Assembly (NCBI GenBank): GCA_964057225.1 | Contig: OZ059899.1 | Location: forward strand, 6,510,001 to 6,574,000 | Source: Auanema rhodensis | Lineage: Eukaryota > Nematoda > Chromadorea > Rhabditida > Rhabditidae | Direction of reading: 5' to 3' | Length of the DNA stretch: 64,000 bases | Part shown: piece after piece, positions 22,651-35,770 of the stretch | How positions within the stretch are numbered: the first letter of the stretch is position 1 | How the letters are laid out: every line of letters begins with the position of its first letter | Notes under the pieces: generated by a model | Database searches by the model: none | Seen by the model: only the letters and a program-made list of their open reading frames with translations | Told to the model about the DNA's origin: nothing | Program-made: the position numbers and the translations under genes

Positions 22651-24128
22651 CTAAAAATAAAATAAAAGTTAATATTTTTCAAAAATGGAACAGTAAAATG
22701 AGAGAATAAATCATGCATAATATGACACATAAAATGCTTTATATTTTAATTAAATGAAATTAGAATTTTGATGTAGATGAATTGATTTAAAAAAAAAACA
22801 AGAAAGCAGTTTTATGAAAATTTTCGTATTTATTTTACGATGGAAATTCGTTTTAAGATGTTTTTTATATTATGTATTACATACTTTATCTTATATGTAT
22901 ATATATAAGTATGTTTGTACATTCTTACACATATGTATAGCAAAGAGGAAATTGTCTAATGATACTTCTCTTGTTTCTTAACTATTCTTTAAGACTAATT
23001 ACCATAATCATAAGCTCATTTTCATCATTCTCATTTATATTTTTGACTCATAATCTAATTTATGTAATGCAGCACATATATACATGCTTACATGTTACTT
23101 TTCTCCCTTATTTTCTTAATTAATTTCATGGAATTTGCCTTTTTTCACCATCAAAACGTTTTATATATTTAATATTACTCTTTCAAGAACATAAAATAAC
23201 TATTTATATTTTTGACAGAATCGCAATGAAGAGAGAGATAAAACCTTAATATCTTTTTCTCACATATATTCATATATACTTTTGTCTAATTTCAAAGTCT
23301 CAACTTGTGTGGATCAAAACACCTTAGCTTTCAGCTTCTTTTTATTAAATTATTTCTAATGAAATAAATACTTCTCTTCTTATACAATTATCTACATGTA
23401 ATCTTTTTTTTTACTAACGAAACAATTTGTATGTAACATTTACTTTTGATGTTACATGTGTTCGATGTGTTCGACACTTCAATTTTCTAAATGATGTAGA
23501 GCTTTTCATCAACTTTTTTTTTTAACTAAATCACACTTTGAACAGCACATCAAACACAGAAATATTGAAAAACAAAAAAAAAGAACTGGAGGTAGTAAGC
23601 GAAAATATTCATTTGATTTTTCATTCATTTTGTTGTTTTACCCTTCTTAATTGACTAAATAAATAAAAATAAAACTTTTGTTTTTTTTTATTTATGTTTT
23701 TGACGTATTTAATTGAAACTTAGTAAACAGTATTTGCAACAATATTTTTTGAAAATTCGGTCTTGCTTCCATACTGCATCATTATTATTTTCTTATTATA
23801 GTTTAGAAACTATCATGACAGAATGACTTTTTTTAGTTATTTTTCTAGAAAAAAACAATTTGTAGTGATTTAGCAAGAATTAAATTCGTTTCAAATATAT
23901 TATGGATAGCACAACTAAAGGGTTTCTGTAGCCGGAATCGTCAGAAAGCTTTAAAATTCTGTTTTATACTGAACAATTGAAGAGCCGAGACGTAATGCTA
24001 TGACCATTTTAAACATGGTTATTAGCCTTTTAAGAGCAAATAGAGAAGGGTTGAGGGCAAAAGATATTGTTTCGCTACATTCAAACTTAGATTTTAAAAA
24101 TTTGTTTCATTTCAAAAAAAGTTTTTAA

Positions 24129-24163
<35 letters not shown>

Positions 24164-25055
24164 AAATTATTTTAGTTTTAGTCTGTTTGTAGCAACTTAA
24201 CCCCCCCGAAATTCATAGTTTTCAGTAAAATAAAGATAAATAAGGAAGTTTTTGTCCTGGCAGCTCTCAATACTTTGCCAATTTCTTCATGATTCGTATG
24301 ATGACAACTCTTCCTAAGTTTCCACAAAAATTTCAGCATTTTTCATTATTTATTTTTCTGTTCATGTGCATACTGAATACTTTACCCTATATCTTCTTGC
24401 TCATCTAACCATCAGATTTGAATCTGATTCATCAATGAGGTTTCTGTTAAGACAAAAAAAACATATTAATTGATTTAATTGAAAGAATTTAATTAAAATT
24501 CTTCTTTAAAATATCATAAAGTATTGAAATTCAACACTTTAACCTGATTTTAAGTACATTTTAAAACGTCTTACCACTCATATTCTTTAAACTATGAGAA
24601 TAATGTATAAGTTATGCATATTTGAGATCTAACTTGCAAGTTTTCAATGATATTAAAGCCAAATAAAGTGTTTTAGACTTGAAAATCTTGTTTTTGTTAT
24701 GATGAAATAGCATAATATTTAAATAATTCTCTCTTTTTTTCACTAATTTCAAATTGTTTTCTTTTCAAATGGATATATGGATTCAGCAACTGATCTTTTC
24801 TTTTGAGATAAATCCCGTTATTCAGTTTTAAACGCTCTTTTTGTGGACATAATGTTTTGCGATGACAAAATGTGTAGACAGAAAATATAATAGAGTATCG
24901 GATTTGTTTTGAAATCTAACATCAGGAGTTTCATTTTTGCGTTGTGTATAACAACAAAATTTTCATAAAATTACTTCACTATTTCTTAATCTATCTAAAT
25001 CTTTCTATTGCTTTCCTCTATTTCTTTCCTAAGTATTGATAGTTTAGAAAAAAAA
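22651..25055. other. AT-rich DNA, probable long intron of paralog B
   Basis: No coding exon, tRNA or clear element was seen. The sequence is mostly A/T homopolymers and an (AT)n run at about 24,131-24,160. It is either the last intron of paralog B or intergenic. Confidence 0.5.
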
Positions 25056-28000
25056 AAACAAAAACCCACAAATAGGGATGTTCGTTTCCTTCACCTCCTT
25101 CGATTTCTTCTTCAGTTATTTCTTCATTTCTTTCATTTAGCGCTTCTACAGCAAGGTTTTGAGCATGTACATGAGCATCAATCTCATCACGAATGAGAGA
25201 ACTCTGGAAATTACACTTGCTAAGTTAAATGAATTCTTACTTTAACTCTTCAACGTTTAGAAAGTAATATTTTGTTTTTCTCAATTTGTACTCCTTAAAA
25301 CATAAACTAACTGTTTGACGTTTTCGACGTCGTAGGTTTTTTGCACTTTTAGTTGGCCAAATCGGTGCAGTTCCACCAGCCACAAGTTTGAATGGATCTA
25401 TTGGACTTAAATTTTGGCCATACGTTATAACAATATCATCAAGATCTAAAATAGAATTTGATTTCATTTATCTTTTAAAACATTTTGGAAATTTTGTTCT
25501 TCAGTTTTTATTTTCAGTATATTTGACAAGAGATTTATACTTTTTCGATGCTTTTTTCCGATGGTTTTCAAATTCTAAAAAAGAAAATATTTTTTTGAAG
25601 TTTCGATTGCACTCAACACTAAGATATTCAGATATCAGTTGAAGTGTTGAGCTTTTTGTCTGTCTATGTCTGTCGCCAATAAGAGTTCAGCAAACTTTTT
25701 TTCTCATTTTGAACTCCGCTCCCTCAGGACATGTATTTCTTAGTTATCATTCAAATGTCAAACCTAACTCAATCTTAGAACATACAGCATTTTAAGTTTG
25801 AACCGCATTCACTTCAATTCTTTCATTTGAACCTGTTACTGACAAACAAATCTAATCTTCAAATTACCGCTACTACAACAACAGTCTTCACGAGCTCTTT
25901 TCAAGCTTCACTATTTCAAGTAAACTTAAATAGATAACAATAGCAAAAAACAGCGTTATAACTAATTGTTATATTCATTGATACCCAAACAGTAGCTTTT
26001 TTACTAGAAGTTTACACTATTTGTATCAACTAAATGATGACATTTGTGAGGCATTCTTGATGATTTGAGCTGTCGTCATACAAATCCGCCCGGAAACGGG
26101 TAATGGTCGCTTTTTCGATTCAAATATTTCATTTGAGAACTTTTTTTATGGATTTTTTTTCCATTTTCCTTTCTTTTTTATTGAAAAAAGCAGTTAACGT
26201 ACCACAATGAAAATTACCACTTATAGGTACTCTATAAGCAATATCTTTGCCAATCGGAATAGGAAATTCTAGTTCACCTTCTACACCATCATTCACCAAA
26301 TGATTGACTTCAACCTTAAAATCAAGGAAATCATTATAAACTTTAATAGGCGGTTTAAAACTTAATTGCATCATTAATATTCATTCATATAATGAATAGT
26401 ATGCTTAATACTTACTAAAGTAAGAGGTCATGTGCTATACACGTAATTTCATTTGTTGACGTGAAATATATTTGAAATGAATTTCATTTCATTTTATTAG
26501 AAGCAACGAGAGGTTGCATACTTTTTTTTGGTTTTTCTGTTTACTGTTCCAAAAACAAAAGCATTCAAACTTACTCCCACAGCAACTTGAGCTTGATAAG
26601 GATTACATAGCGGTGGTTTGCACGAGGATGGCATAAAATTCTTCGGAATTGTTGCCATCGGTAATGTGGGTTGATATGCTGAAAATTACATTTTTCATTG
26701 GCTTTTCATTTGTTGCCTGTACATTGAAATTTAAGATAGAGCAAACAATGCCCTTCTTCCTTTCTATTTTTTAAATTCTCTATCAAAAGAAAATAAATGT
26801 ATATTACTTGACTTGCTGTCTCATTAAGAATATTGTAAACATTTTATTTTTCTTCATTAATTCATCCGTAACCTAACTTATACTTTAAAAGTTTTATGTA
26901 TAGAATTGTCTGTTGCCTTGAATACTGAAGAAATAACAACTCTACTTGTATAGTATCCCCATATTATACAACTCTGTACTATATACAATGTCTTAGTGAA
27001 TATATACATGTTATTAGATCTTCAGGCTTCATCTTACCTTAACGTTTTTCAGAATTGTTTTCGACAAATTTTCCTCCTCTCCCCTTGTATTTCCTTGAAA
27101 CAGAGAAAAAAATTCTATTGAACTAGCCAATTTGTTTTTTTTAGAGTTTCGTGCTTTTAAACTTAAGCTTCAACTACTCTAAGATTGCTTTTTTTCTCTA
27201 ATACAAACTTCTTTTTTTCTACAAAATTCAATTCATGACTATCATCAATTCTCAATTCGCTATTGGAAAATTTTTATAGAAAATACAGCAGTTTTCTTAA
27301 ATTTTTAGCAGCACCTGAATACATTTACTTTACGAAAATATCTCTTTTAGGGTGGAAGTTTCTCTTATTCTACAATTCGGCTTCCTATCCAGCTTCTAAT
27401 CTTTATTTTATTGCTCATGACATATATATATTATACCTATATACATATATATATATATATAAACCGAAACTTTTGTCTAAAAAAGAAAGAAGAAAAAAAA
27501 GATTATTTTTATTTCTTTCACATTCGCTCAAAATGCTGCAATTAATACTTTAATTTTTCTATATTTTTTGTTTGGAAATATCTCTTTTTTTGGGCTGAAA
27601 CACACTTATTTCAAATTTGCAATACAGCCATATGCTTTTGATATCGAAAAATATTTGAATTTCTAATTTCCTCTTCATTTTTTTTTAGTTTTTTATATTT
27701 TTTCTTCTTATTTCTTCTATACATTCTATACATTTGTACCTTTTTGTCATATTAAAGCTAGATCATTAATGGTTTCCCTTTATTTCATTCTCATTCTTTT
27801 TATCGAATAGATTATATTGAAATTAGCAATCCAAACTATTTAGACTCTGTAAATTAACTATAATTTCTTTTTATCTCTCCTTCTAAACTTCAAAAAAGTA
27901 GACTTTTAAGGGATATTTTTGCTTATCGAACTATCTGACTTCTGTAACAACTTCATGACTCTTTACAACTCTTATAACAAATGCTTCTACTTCCTCTCAC

Positions 28001-29145
28001 AATTTCTCATTCAAAATATAAAGATATAGTATAAGAATGAATTTCTTTAGTATAGTAATAAAAATAATAATTATTATTATTCTCTTTCTGTTTCATTTTT
28101 CTATTATCGTTTTGATATAAGAATATAATTAAAAAATAATATGGAAAATCACCTCGATTATGAGCAAGTGATGGATCAGAGATTATCCTTATAAGTTGAT
28201 CTTTCCGTAAACCCAACATATTAACAGGATTATTCATATAACCAATTTTGGCCCAATAATCCTAAATTGATTTCTTGACTTTTATATAAAATATTTTGAT
28301 ATTAAAAGCATTTAAAGAAACAATGAGAAATAGAGATGTAGAGAAAGAAAGATAAAAAGAGAGGAAGAGGAGAGATTACATTATTTTCAATTTATCAGCT
28401 TTAAAGAAAATTTGAAGCGAAATGTGAATTCTTAAATATGCGGAACTTAATTGATTTTTGATCTGTTTACCAACTTATTTTTTGATTTTAATAAACTTAC
28501 TTGAACTCGTTCAATATAATGACCTCCAATATCAAAAAATCCCCAGCTTGGAATTGGTATAGCTATATCTCCTCCAATTTGCTATAGTTATAATATATAT
28601 ATATATATATACTAATCTAAATATAAGTAATTTATACCTTTTGAAAAGATGGGTCAAATGTTAAAGCAGCATGATATTGGTTACTGAATGGGTAAAGCGG
28701 CCAATAATCACCATTCGACGATCTACCCGGTAATGGCTGATAATTTCCTGAATCATAAATTGAGTATTTTTGCGGAAAAACTCGAAGAAACCTGGCAATT
28801 TCACTGGTTCACTACCAACTTTATGTTCAAGTGTATGATGATGTTTATGTTCAGACTCTGATCTTCGTATTTCTTGATCTTTCTGAAATAACACAAGACA
28901 CAAGATAAATTGATTTTTACAATATCTTAGTATAAAACAATATATTATACCTTCATGTTATCATATAAGTATTTATAATATCCTTCATCATCATCATTAT
29001 CATCATCATTGTGATCTTCATCATGCTTTTGATGATTATAGCGGTTATACTCATCAGAATCCGTATATTTATACGATTCAATAATACAAATTAGATAATT
29101 GAAGAATAAAATTAAAAAAAGACACTTTCTGCTGATCATAGACAT
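25056..29145 (-). CDS. secreted nematode protein of unknown function, paralog B
   Basis: Tandem paralog of the gene at 16937-19881 on the same strand. The ATG at 29145 begins a signal peptide (KCLFLILFFNYLICIIES) and is followed by an acidic His/Asp/Asn-rich region. The conserved blocks match A: PLPGRSSNGDYWPLYPFSNQ, DPSFQK, QIGGDIAIPIPSWGFFDIGG, GYMNNPVNMLGLRKDQL, CKPPLCNPYQA, GKDIAYRVPISGNFH and DIVITYGQNLSPIDPF. A strong basic site, NLRRRKRQT, follows. The last clear exon (about 25,203-25,056) is Glu-rich and may splice on to 22,467-22,650. Introns are longer than in A; one near 26.7-28.15 kb is about 1.5 kb. The two proteins share exon order and likely arose by duplication. The RRRKR motif suggests cleavage by a furin/kex-type protease. 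No known domain is visible. B is divergent from the receptor gene, with 545 nt between the starts. Confidence 0.82.
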
Positions 29146-29689
29146 TTAATTTGAAGAATGAAAGCAGGTCAACATGATGATCTTCCCCCAAATAAATGTC
29201 TTTGTCATCTTATCCAATCAATCATTCTTGATACATGTCTAAAAGTAAAAGTATCGAAGATAAGGATACTTTCAATTTTTAAAAAACAAAAGGAAATTGC
29301 CAAATGATGATATTTTGACATTTTTTTCAGATAAAACTTAGGTAACCATAGTTCAAAATGAATCATGGTAAACAATAATCTATTTTTGTTTCTTAATTGA
29401 TGGTTGTTTGGGGTTTAAACGTAACATTTTAAATCTATAATAAAGAGTAATTTAAACATATGTTAGCTACAAATCCATTAAATGTATAAGTTCAAATCTA
29501 TTTTTATATCAATTCTCGTATCAATTGTTATATAAATTGATGTATAAATTGATATATCTTCAAACTGATCTGAAAACAAGAAAAACCTTTTTATCTTTTC
29601 TTATATCATGTATTTGTCTTTTTTCTTTGTTATTTGCTTTTTTTTTCTTATTTTTCTTTGTTTTATTGGACTTCCTTTTAGAGCTCAGA

Positions 29690-32600
29690 ATGTTTCGTCT
29701 TATTCTTCTAATTTCTGTATTTCTTCCTTCAATTCAACAGAGAAATGCATTTTCAAATGTAGAGAAACATCCTAAAATTCATAAAGTACCAACTATTCAT
29801 GGACCCTTAGAAGAAGAGTCACACGGTAAATCTGATGTTTTTTATTTATTTGTATAATAATTTTATTAGAATATGAACTAACTCCTGCTCAAAGACTTAT
29901 GAGATATGTTATCAACAAGCGTGGACCAGATATTGTTAAACCAAAACGTAATAACAGTGAACCTGTACATATAACATTTAAAATGGAATTATATCAAATT
30001 ATAGAATTGGTTAGTTTATTAAAACTATATGAATATTAACATTGATTATTCTTTAATTATATTTATAGAACGAAAGACAACAATTTGTAGCTGTATCAGC
30101 ATGGGTTATTGAACGATGGTATGATGAGTTTTTATATTGGAATCCAGCAGATTTTAATAATATAACTGAAATTAAATTACATCATAGTCATGTATGGATA
30201 CCTGATACAACATTATATAATACGTTAGTTTCTTATTATATAAATAAATAAATAAAATCTATAGATTGGTTATGAAAGATGATGATCAAAGACGATTATT
30301 ATATGTTAAAATTACTACTGATTATTCAAAAAAAAGAGCTTATATTGAATTCTTATATCCAGCTATATATAAATTTTATTGTCGACTTTATTTACAGGTT
30401 GGAACAAAATTTTGTTAGAAGTAAAATATCAAAAACATATTTCAGTTTTTTCCATTTGATTCACAAACATGCCATATGATATTTGGAAGTTGGACATCAG
30501 ATAACACTGATATCGACTATACTTCCTTAGCTAAAGCAGTTGGAACTACAAACTATTTGCCAAATGAAGGATGGAGTTTAATGGCAACTGGAGGTAAGTG
30601 CATTCTATTCAAATTAAAATTTTAAATCAGAAAAATTTCTATAATTTTAAATATGATTTTGAGATATCATATTGTAGAAAGTATGTTTTCTTTGCTAAAT
30701 CCTCTGAACTCATATCATTGTGAAACCTTTTTTTTCTTATTCTGCTCACACGCTTATCTTAATAGGTCCTCCTGTAGGAAAGGAAATAGATGACAGTGAT
30801 CAGACGTTGCCTTTAGGAACAAACAACTACATTCCTAATGAGGAATGGGAACTTATGGGGTCTTTAGGTGAGAGATTCTGATTCCTCTGATTCCGTGAAC
30901 GAGAATGATTCGAAAAAAACAATGAAAATTTTTACTGATCATTGTAAAAATCGTTCATGAATATGCTTGCATGCATGCCATTGCAATCTTCGTTATTTCC
31001 ATTTTTTTATTTTATTTTCCATTGCAGTTTTTTTGCTTCTTTTATGTAGCTTGTACTGTGCTTTTTACTGGACTGAACTTCTTCCCATAGCTTTAAACAT
31101 ACCATGAATGCTTCTTTCTATGTTCCACACAATACTAATACCTTTTTCAAATTTCTATTTTTTCTTCTTCTTTATTTCCTTTTTTGTTTCATAAACTTAG
31201 CTTTGAAAGTAGATAATTTAAAAACTTAGTAGATGTTTAAGTACTCCTCTCTTAGATTGTAATACTTTGCCGTGCTTTTAGAAAATTTAATTTAAATAGC
31301 AAGTATAGTTCTGAAATGTTAAAAAATTCTGTTTTGTTTTGATAATTATTATTAAAATATTTTAAATATTAAACATTTAAAACTGTACAGAATTTTATGT
31401 TTCTTTTATTGTTCTTCTACAGCCTTTGTATATGAATTTCCTCTTACATTTTCTTAAGCAATGCTAGGTGATGAGATTTTTTCAAAGCATGAAGGAAAAA
31501 TGAAGACAAAAATTTTGTTGTTTTTTCACGTCATCCTTTCATTCCGGATAAAGAGGTTTTCAGGAATCTTGATTATGAATCAAAAATTGGTTAATTTTTA
31601 TTAACAAACGGCAAAAAAACTAATGAATCATAAGGTCCTCCCTGTATTCAAACCATACCCATCACCCAATCCCTCCACAATATCCTTTCCCATACTTTTA
31701 TTACAGCATGAGTGCATGTTATGCTCATTAAATGGTCTTGCGCATCTATTTTCTGATTTGTTTGTTTTGTTCAGAGATCGTTTTTTGGTCAATTATGAAT
31801 TTTATAACATCTTCATATATTTCAGCAGTTTTATATATATATATATGTATATATAGTATATATATATATAAATATAAATACATATACTAACTATATTTTT
31901 GAATCTTAATTTATTAAATAATTATAATATAATATATCAATAACGTTATACAACTTATAACTTAACACTATTATTAGTTTATAAATGTTATGATTGTCTC
32001 TCAATCAATCAAACATGAACATGAATAGGAGAAATCCATAATGTTCATATTCGTGTGCTTTATGCTATGCTTTTGCTATTTTAAATTAACAATTGATCTC
32101 AAAAAGATATTATTTTTTTCAATAATATTTGATTTTTTCTTCTTTTTATTTCATAATTTACAGCTAAGCGAAAAGAAGTTAAATATGTTTGTTGTCCAAA
32201 TAACTATACATTATTAGACTTCACATTATATTTAAGGTGATATCGTATTATTCGTATATTTTATATTTCATTATTCGTTTTTTTTTGCAGACGTAGACCA
32301 TTATTTTATTTGGTTAATTTAGTTATTCCAACATTCATCATAACACTTATTGCTATAACTGGATTTTTCACAACAAGGTAAAATTTAAAAATTTAATTTT
32401 AAAATATACACAGATAGTACTTATACTTATAAATATATATTTTTTAAGATTTATTAATTTATTTAAAATTATCATTTGAACTGAAACGTATATTCGTAAA
32501 CGTTTAAAGAAATTTCTTTGATAAATTTATATATTTATCACATTTCTTAATTATTTTCAGTTCAACAACAGGAGTTCGTGATGAGAAAATTTCATTATGC

Positions 32601-35414
32601 ATTACAACATTACTTTCAATGTCTATTTTGATGTTAATGGTCTCAGATCAAATGCCATCAACAAGCACTTTTATACCATTAATTAGTAATATTTTATATT
32701 TTTTTAAAATTTTTATAAAATAACAACTTAAGGTTGGTTTTATATGTGTGCTATTTTCATAATTTCAATAGGAGCATTAGCAGCATCATTTGTTATAAGG
32801 TATAAATTATAATTATTTTAAAAAATACAATAAACATCTATTTTAAGTGTTCAAAAGTTTGGAAAAGTTGGTGAACGGTTACCTAAAAAAGCTGTAGGAA
32901 TTACAAGATTTTTTTCTTCTCTTTCAATGACAAGAATTCCTCCACATATTATTCCAAAAAAGGATAAATTATTAGAGGTAAATATAAGTTAATTAAATTT
33001 AAATATAAAAAAAACATATACAAATATTATAAATAAGTTTATCTAATACATTCTTAGTATCAATAGATTATTTTATAATCTTTTTGTTGGTTTGTATTCT
33101 TATTTTTTAGTTTAACATTTACAATTAACTATAATAGGAAGAGTATAAGAAAAACTAAATTATATTGAAATTATAAATTAAATTTGAATATCAAATCTTA
33201 TAGTCTGCACAACTATTTCAAAATTATTTGGAGGTATATACTATGTATATGATTTGTTTTTTGTGATACTGTTCAAATTCATTGAATCATTTTCTAACAT
33301 AACCGCATGAATTAGACTCGTTTTTCTTTGTTTTAAATATAATCGTTTGAAGCTTAGCTTAACCATTTTATTTAGAAAATGCAAACAAATGGTCGAAAAA
33401 ATACAAAAGAACCTGAACGCAAAGGAACAACAATCGCTCAATTCGCAAAATATATATTTACGGCAGGAAACGAGGTTAGTTTGTTGTATTGAAACATTGG
33501 AAGACTGAAAAGAGGATTCGAAATGAATTACATGAAAGCAAACCAGTGTTGTGTCCAACACCACTTTTCCAGATTGCGTTATATCCTCCTTATATGAATT
33601 CTTGTGTAAGATACATATGTATATTTAGTAATATTATACTAGTTGTACATGTTACTTCTATAATTGTCGTAGAAAATAATGCTAATAATGCTTTATATAT
33701 ACATATTAATGTATATATATATATTTATATATATATATATATAAATATAAATATATATAAATACATGCGTTTTGTAAAATTCACTTTTTTTAATTTGCTT
33801 TTTTTTTCTGACACATATACACTCTTCTCCTCTTATCTTGGCATGTGTGATTCACTGTGAAATGCTTAAGCACAATTCAAATTCAACACGTAGAAGTGTG
33901 AAATCACTAGCTTTATTTATATTCCCATCTAGTTTTATTACCAAATTTGCTTGTAATATCAAACATAGATTTATGCTTTCAGATGCATTCATATCCTGGA
34001 AGTCAACCAAATGGATGTGGTAATAGCACAGAGACTTTAATGCAAAACTGCACGGGTACACATATATTATATTTACATACATATATTGAAAAAAAAATTT
34101 TTTTTTAAAATTGTTTGAAAATAAAAAAACTTTTCAATTTTTCCGAATTTTATTTCCCCATTTTCAGCAGATGCAACCAGAATAGTGGCAAACTTGAATA
34201 ATGCAGTCCTTGCTTCGTAAGTATTCATAAGTTTCAAACTTTAACTATAATTAATGATTTTCAACGATTTTCTCGTAATATTACTATGAAATTATTATAT
34301 GAGAATATTAAGATAAAACGTTAATAAATATTATTTAGAAAACGGAATGATATTAGGAGAACAACTTCTATAATGAGTGATCTTGGAGATGAGGAAGTGA
34401 TGTAAGTACATGCTTTATTTTCAAAAAAGCGTATCTCTTTTTTTCATCAGATAAATCCCTCATTGTTCAGAAAAATTTTTTTCAAATAAAAAGAAAAGTT
34501 GTTTAAAAAACGCAAATTATCATCACTTGTTTCAAAACGTTTTCGTACGTCCGTTCCCTCTGTTGCGCTTTGTTCATATCTCTTTTCTGATGTTTTTCTC
34601 TCTTTCTCTTTCTTTTATGCTCACTCCCTTCATTCCCTCTTAATCATCTCTTTTTTTTTTCGGTTTCTTTTCTCTCCTTTTCAATATTTATATCTGATAT
34701 TCACATTTGACTCTCACAGAATGTTCTGCTTTCTTTCACATCTCTTCTTCCATCTCTTTCATATTTCATCTTTCTCGAACATTCCGCAGTTGCATTATCA
34801 TCTTCCTTAAAGCTAATAGCCTAGCACTATTGTGAAAATGTGTAATACTTAACTGGCACAATGAGATTTCAGGCCAAAAGTCGTCTATAATTCTATATTA
34901 ATATTCTTAAAAGCCGAGATAACTGTTCCGCATACATCTTCCAAACCATATATATATAAAATTTCAAAATTCTTTTTGGAATCTTATTTTTCATGGTCTC
35001 ACCTTCACTTTCTCCTCGATGGTTTATCAGCTTAAAGCTAACAAAATTCAACAACAAATAGCTTCTTTAGAAAACAACATCTTTATAAGACAAGATGCTG
35101 TCTTGTCCGTCTTTTCTTTTAAATTTCAAAGAAACTAATAAACTTAAATCTTTAGCAAACACTGCTTTTATAAAACAAATAATCGTTTGTTTTCTTCTTT
35201 CATATATATAAATATATATTCTTTATTCAGGTCAACGCGGCATTTGGCTCGAATCGAGTACGACTGGTTGGCAACAGTTATCGAAAGATGCACATTTTTG
35301 GTGTTTCTTATCGTCTTCTTATGTTTCAGTCTTGGAATTAATCTAGTCGGAGTTTTCCATTGGCTTAACTCACAACCACCACCCAATGCAGTTCGAGTAT
35401 TAAATACTGTTTAG
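29690..35414 (+). CDS. nicotinic acetylcholine receptor alpha-type subunit (cys-loop channel)
   Basis: A pentameric ligand-gated cation channel subunit of the plasma membrane. A signal peptide (MFRLILLISVFLPSIQQ) is followed by the ligand-binding domain with WVIERWYDEFLYWNP, HSHVWIPDTTLYN and KITTDYSKKRAYIEFLYPAI. The cys-loop runs CRLYLQFFPFDSQTC (13 residues between cysteines). Loop C has YVCC with vicinal cysteines, marking an alpha-type subunit. M1 is YLVNLVIPTFIITLIAITG. M2 is EKISLCITTLLSMSILMLMV with Glu at the -1' ring, typical of cation channels. M3 is WFYMCAIFIISIGALAASF. Several short exons (33,375-34,400) code for the M3-M4 loop. The last exon has M4 (CTFLVFLIVFLCFSLGINLV) and ends at TAG 35412-35414. 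The ATG lies just after a TTTTAG acceptor-like site. The gene resembles nematode ACR subunits, but I do not assign a specific one. It is convergent with the PP2A subunit gene. Confidence 0.92.
30766..30867 (+). other. in-frame cassette exon in receptor loop F region
   Basis: The stretch has a proper acceptor (AATAG before 30766) and donor (GTGAGA from 30868). It is 102 nt long, phase 1 to phase 1, so it can be included or skipped without changing frame. It encodes a segment ending NNYIPNEEWELMGSLG. The preceding exon (30446-30593) ends with TNYLPNEGWSLMATGG, which already fills the loop F position. Both can splice to the exon at about 32163 (AKRKEVKYVCC). Confidence 0.7.
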
Positions 35415-35604
35415 TTATATATTAACTTTGTATAATTTGTTCTATTAAGACGGGATTGATCTCATTCAACAATTAATATGTACAATTTAACAACTAATCT
35501 TGATAAATTTCAGTAAAAGATTTTATGTTAAAAATATAATTATACATTATTTTATATTACAATGTAAAACGTCTCAAAACAATTGACGCATTCACAGCAG
35601 CACC

Positions 35605-35610
35605 AATAAA
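35605..35610 (+). terminator. AATAAA polyadenylation signal
   Basis: AATAAA lies 191 nt past the receptor stop codon, inside the 357-nt gap between the two convergent genes. It is the nearest canonical signal for the receptor transcript. Confidence 0.45.
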
Positions 35611-35770
35611 AGGAAAAAAAAGAAAAATGACCTATAAATCATCACAAAAAAAAGAAGAAGGTATATAGTTAAGAAATATAATTTGCGTAAAACATAAGAC
35701 CTGAGCATCCAAAGGTACCGTATAGAATGAAGGCAATAGATATGGTGCATCCGTTTCCAATAGATTCGAT

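Noticed and set aside
22430-22654. Plus-strand hydrophobic frame rich in Leu/His
   Set aside because: It is the antisense of the HGE-repeat frame, and periodic sequence keeps both strands open.
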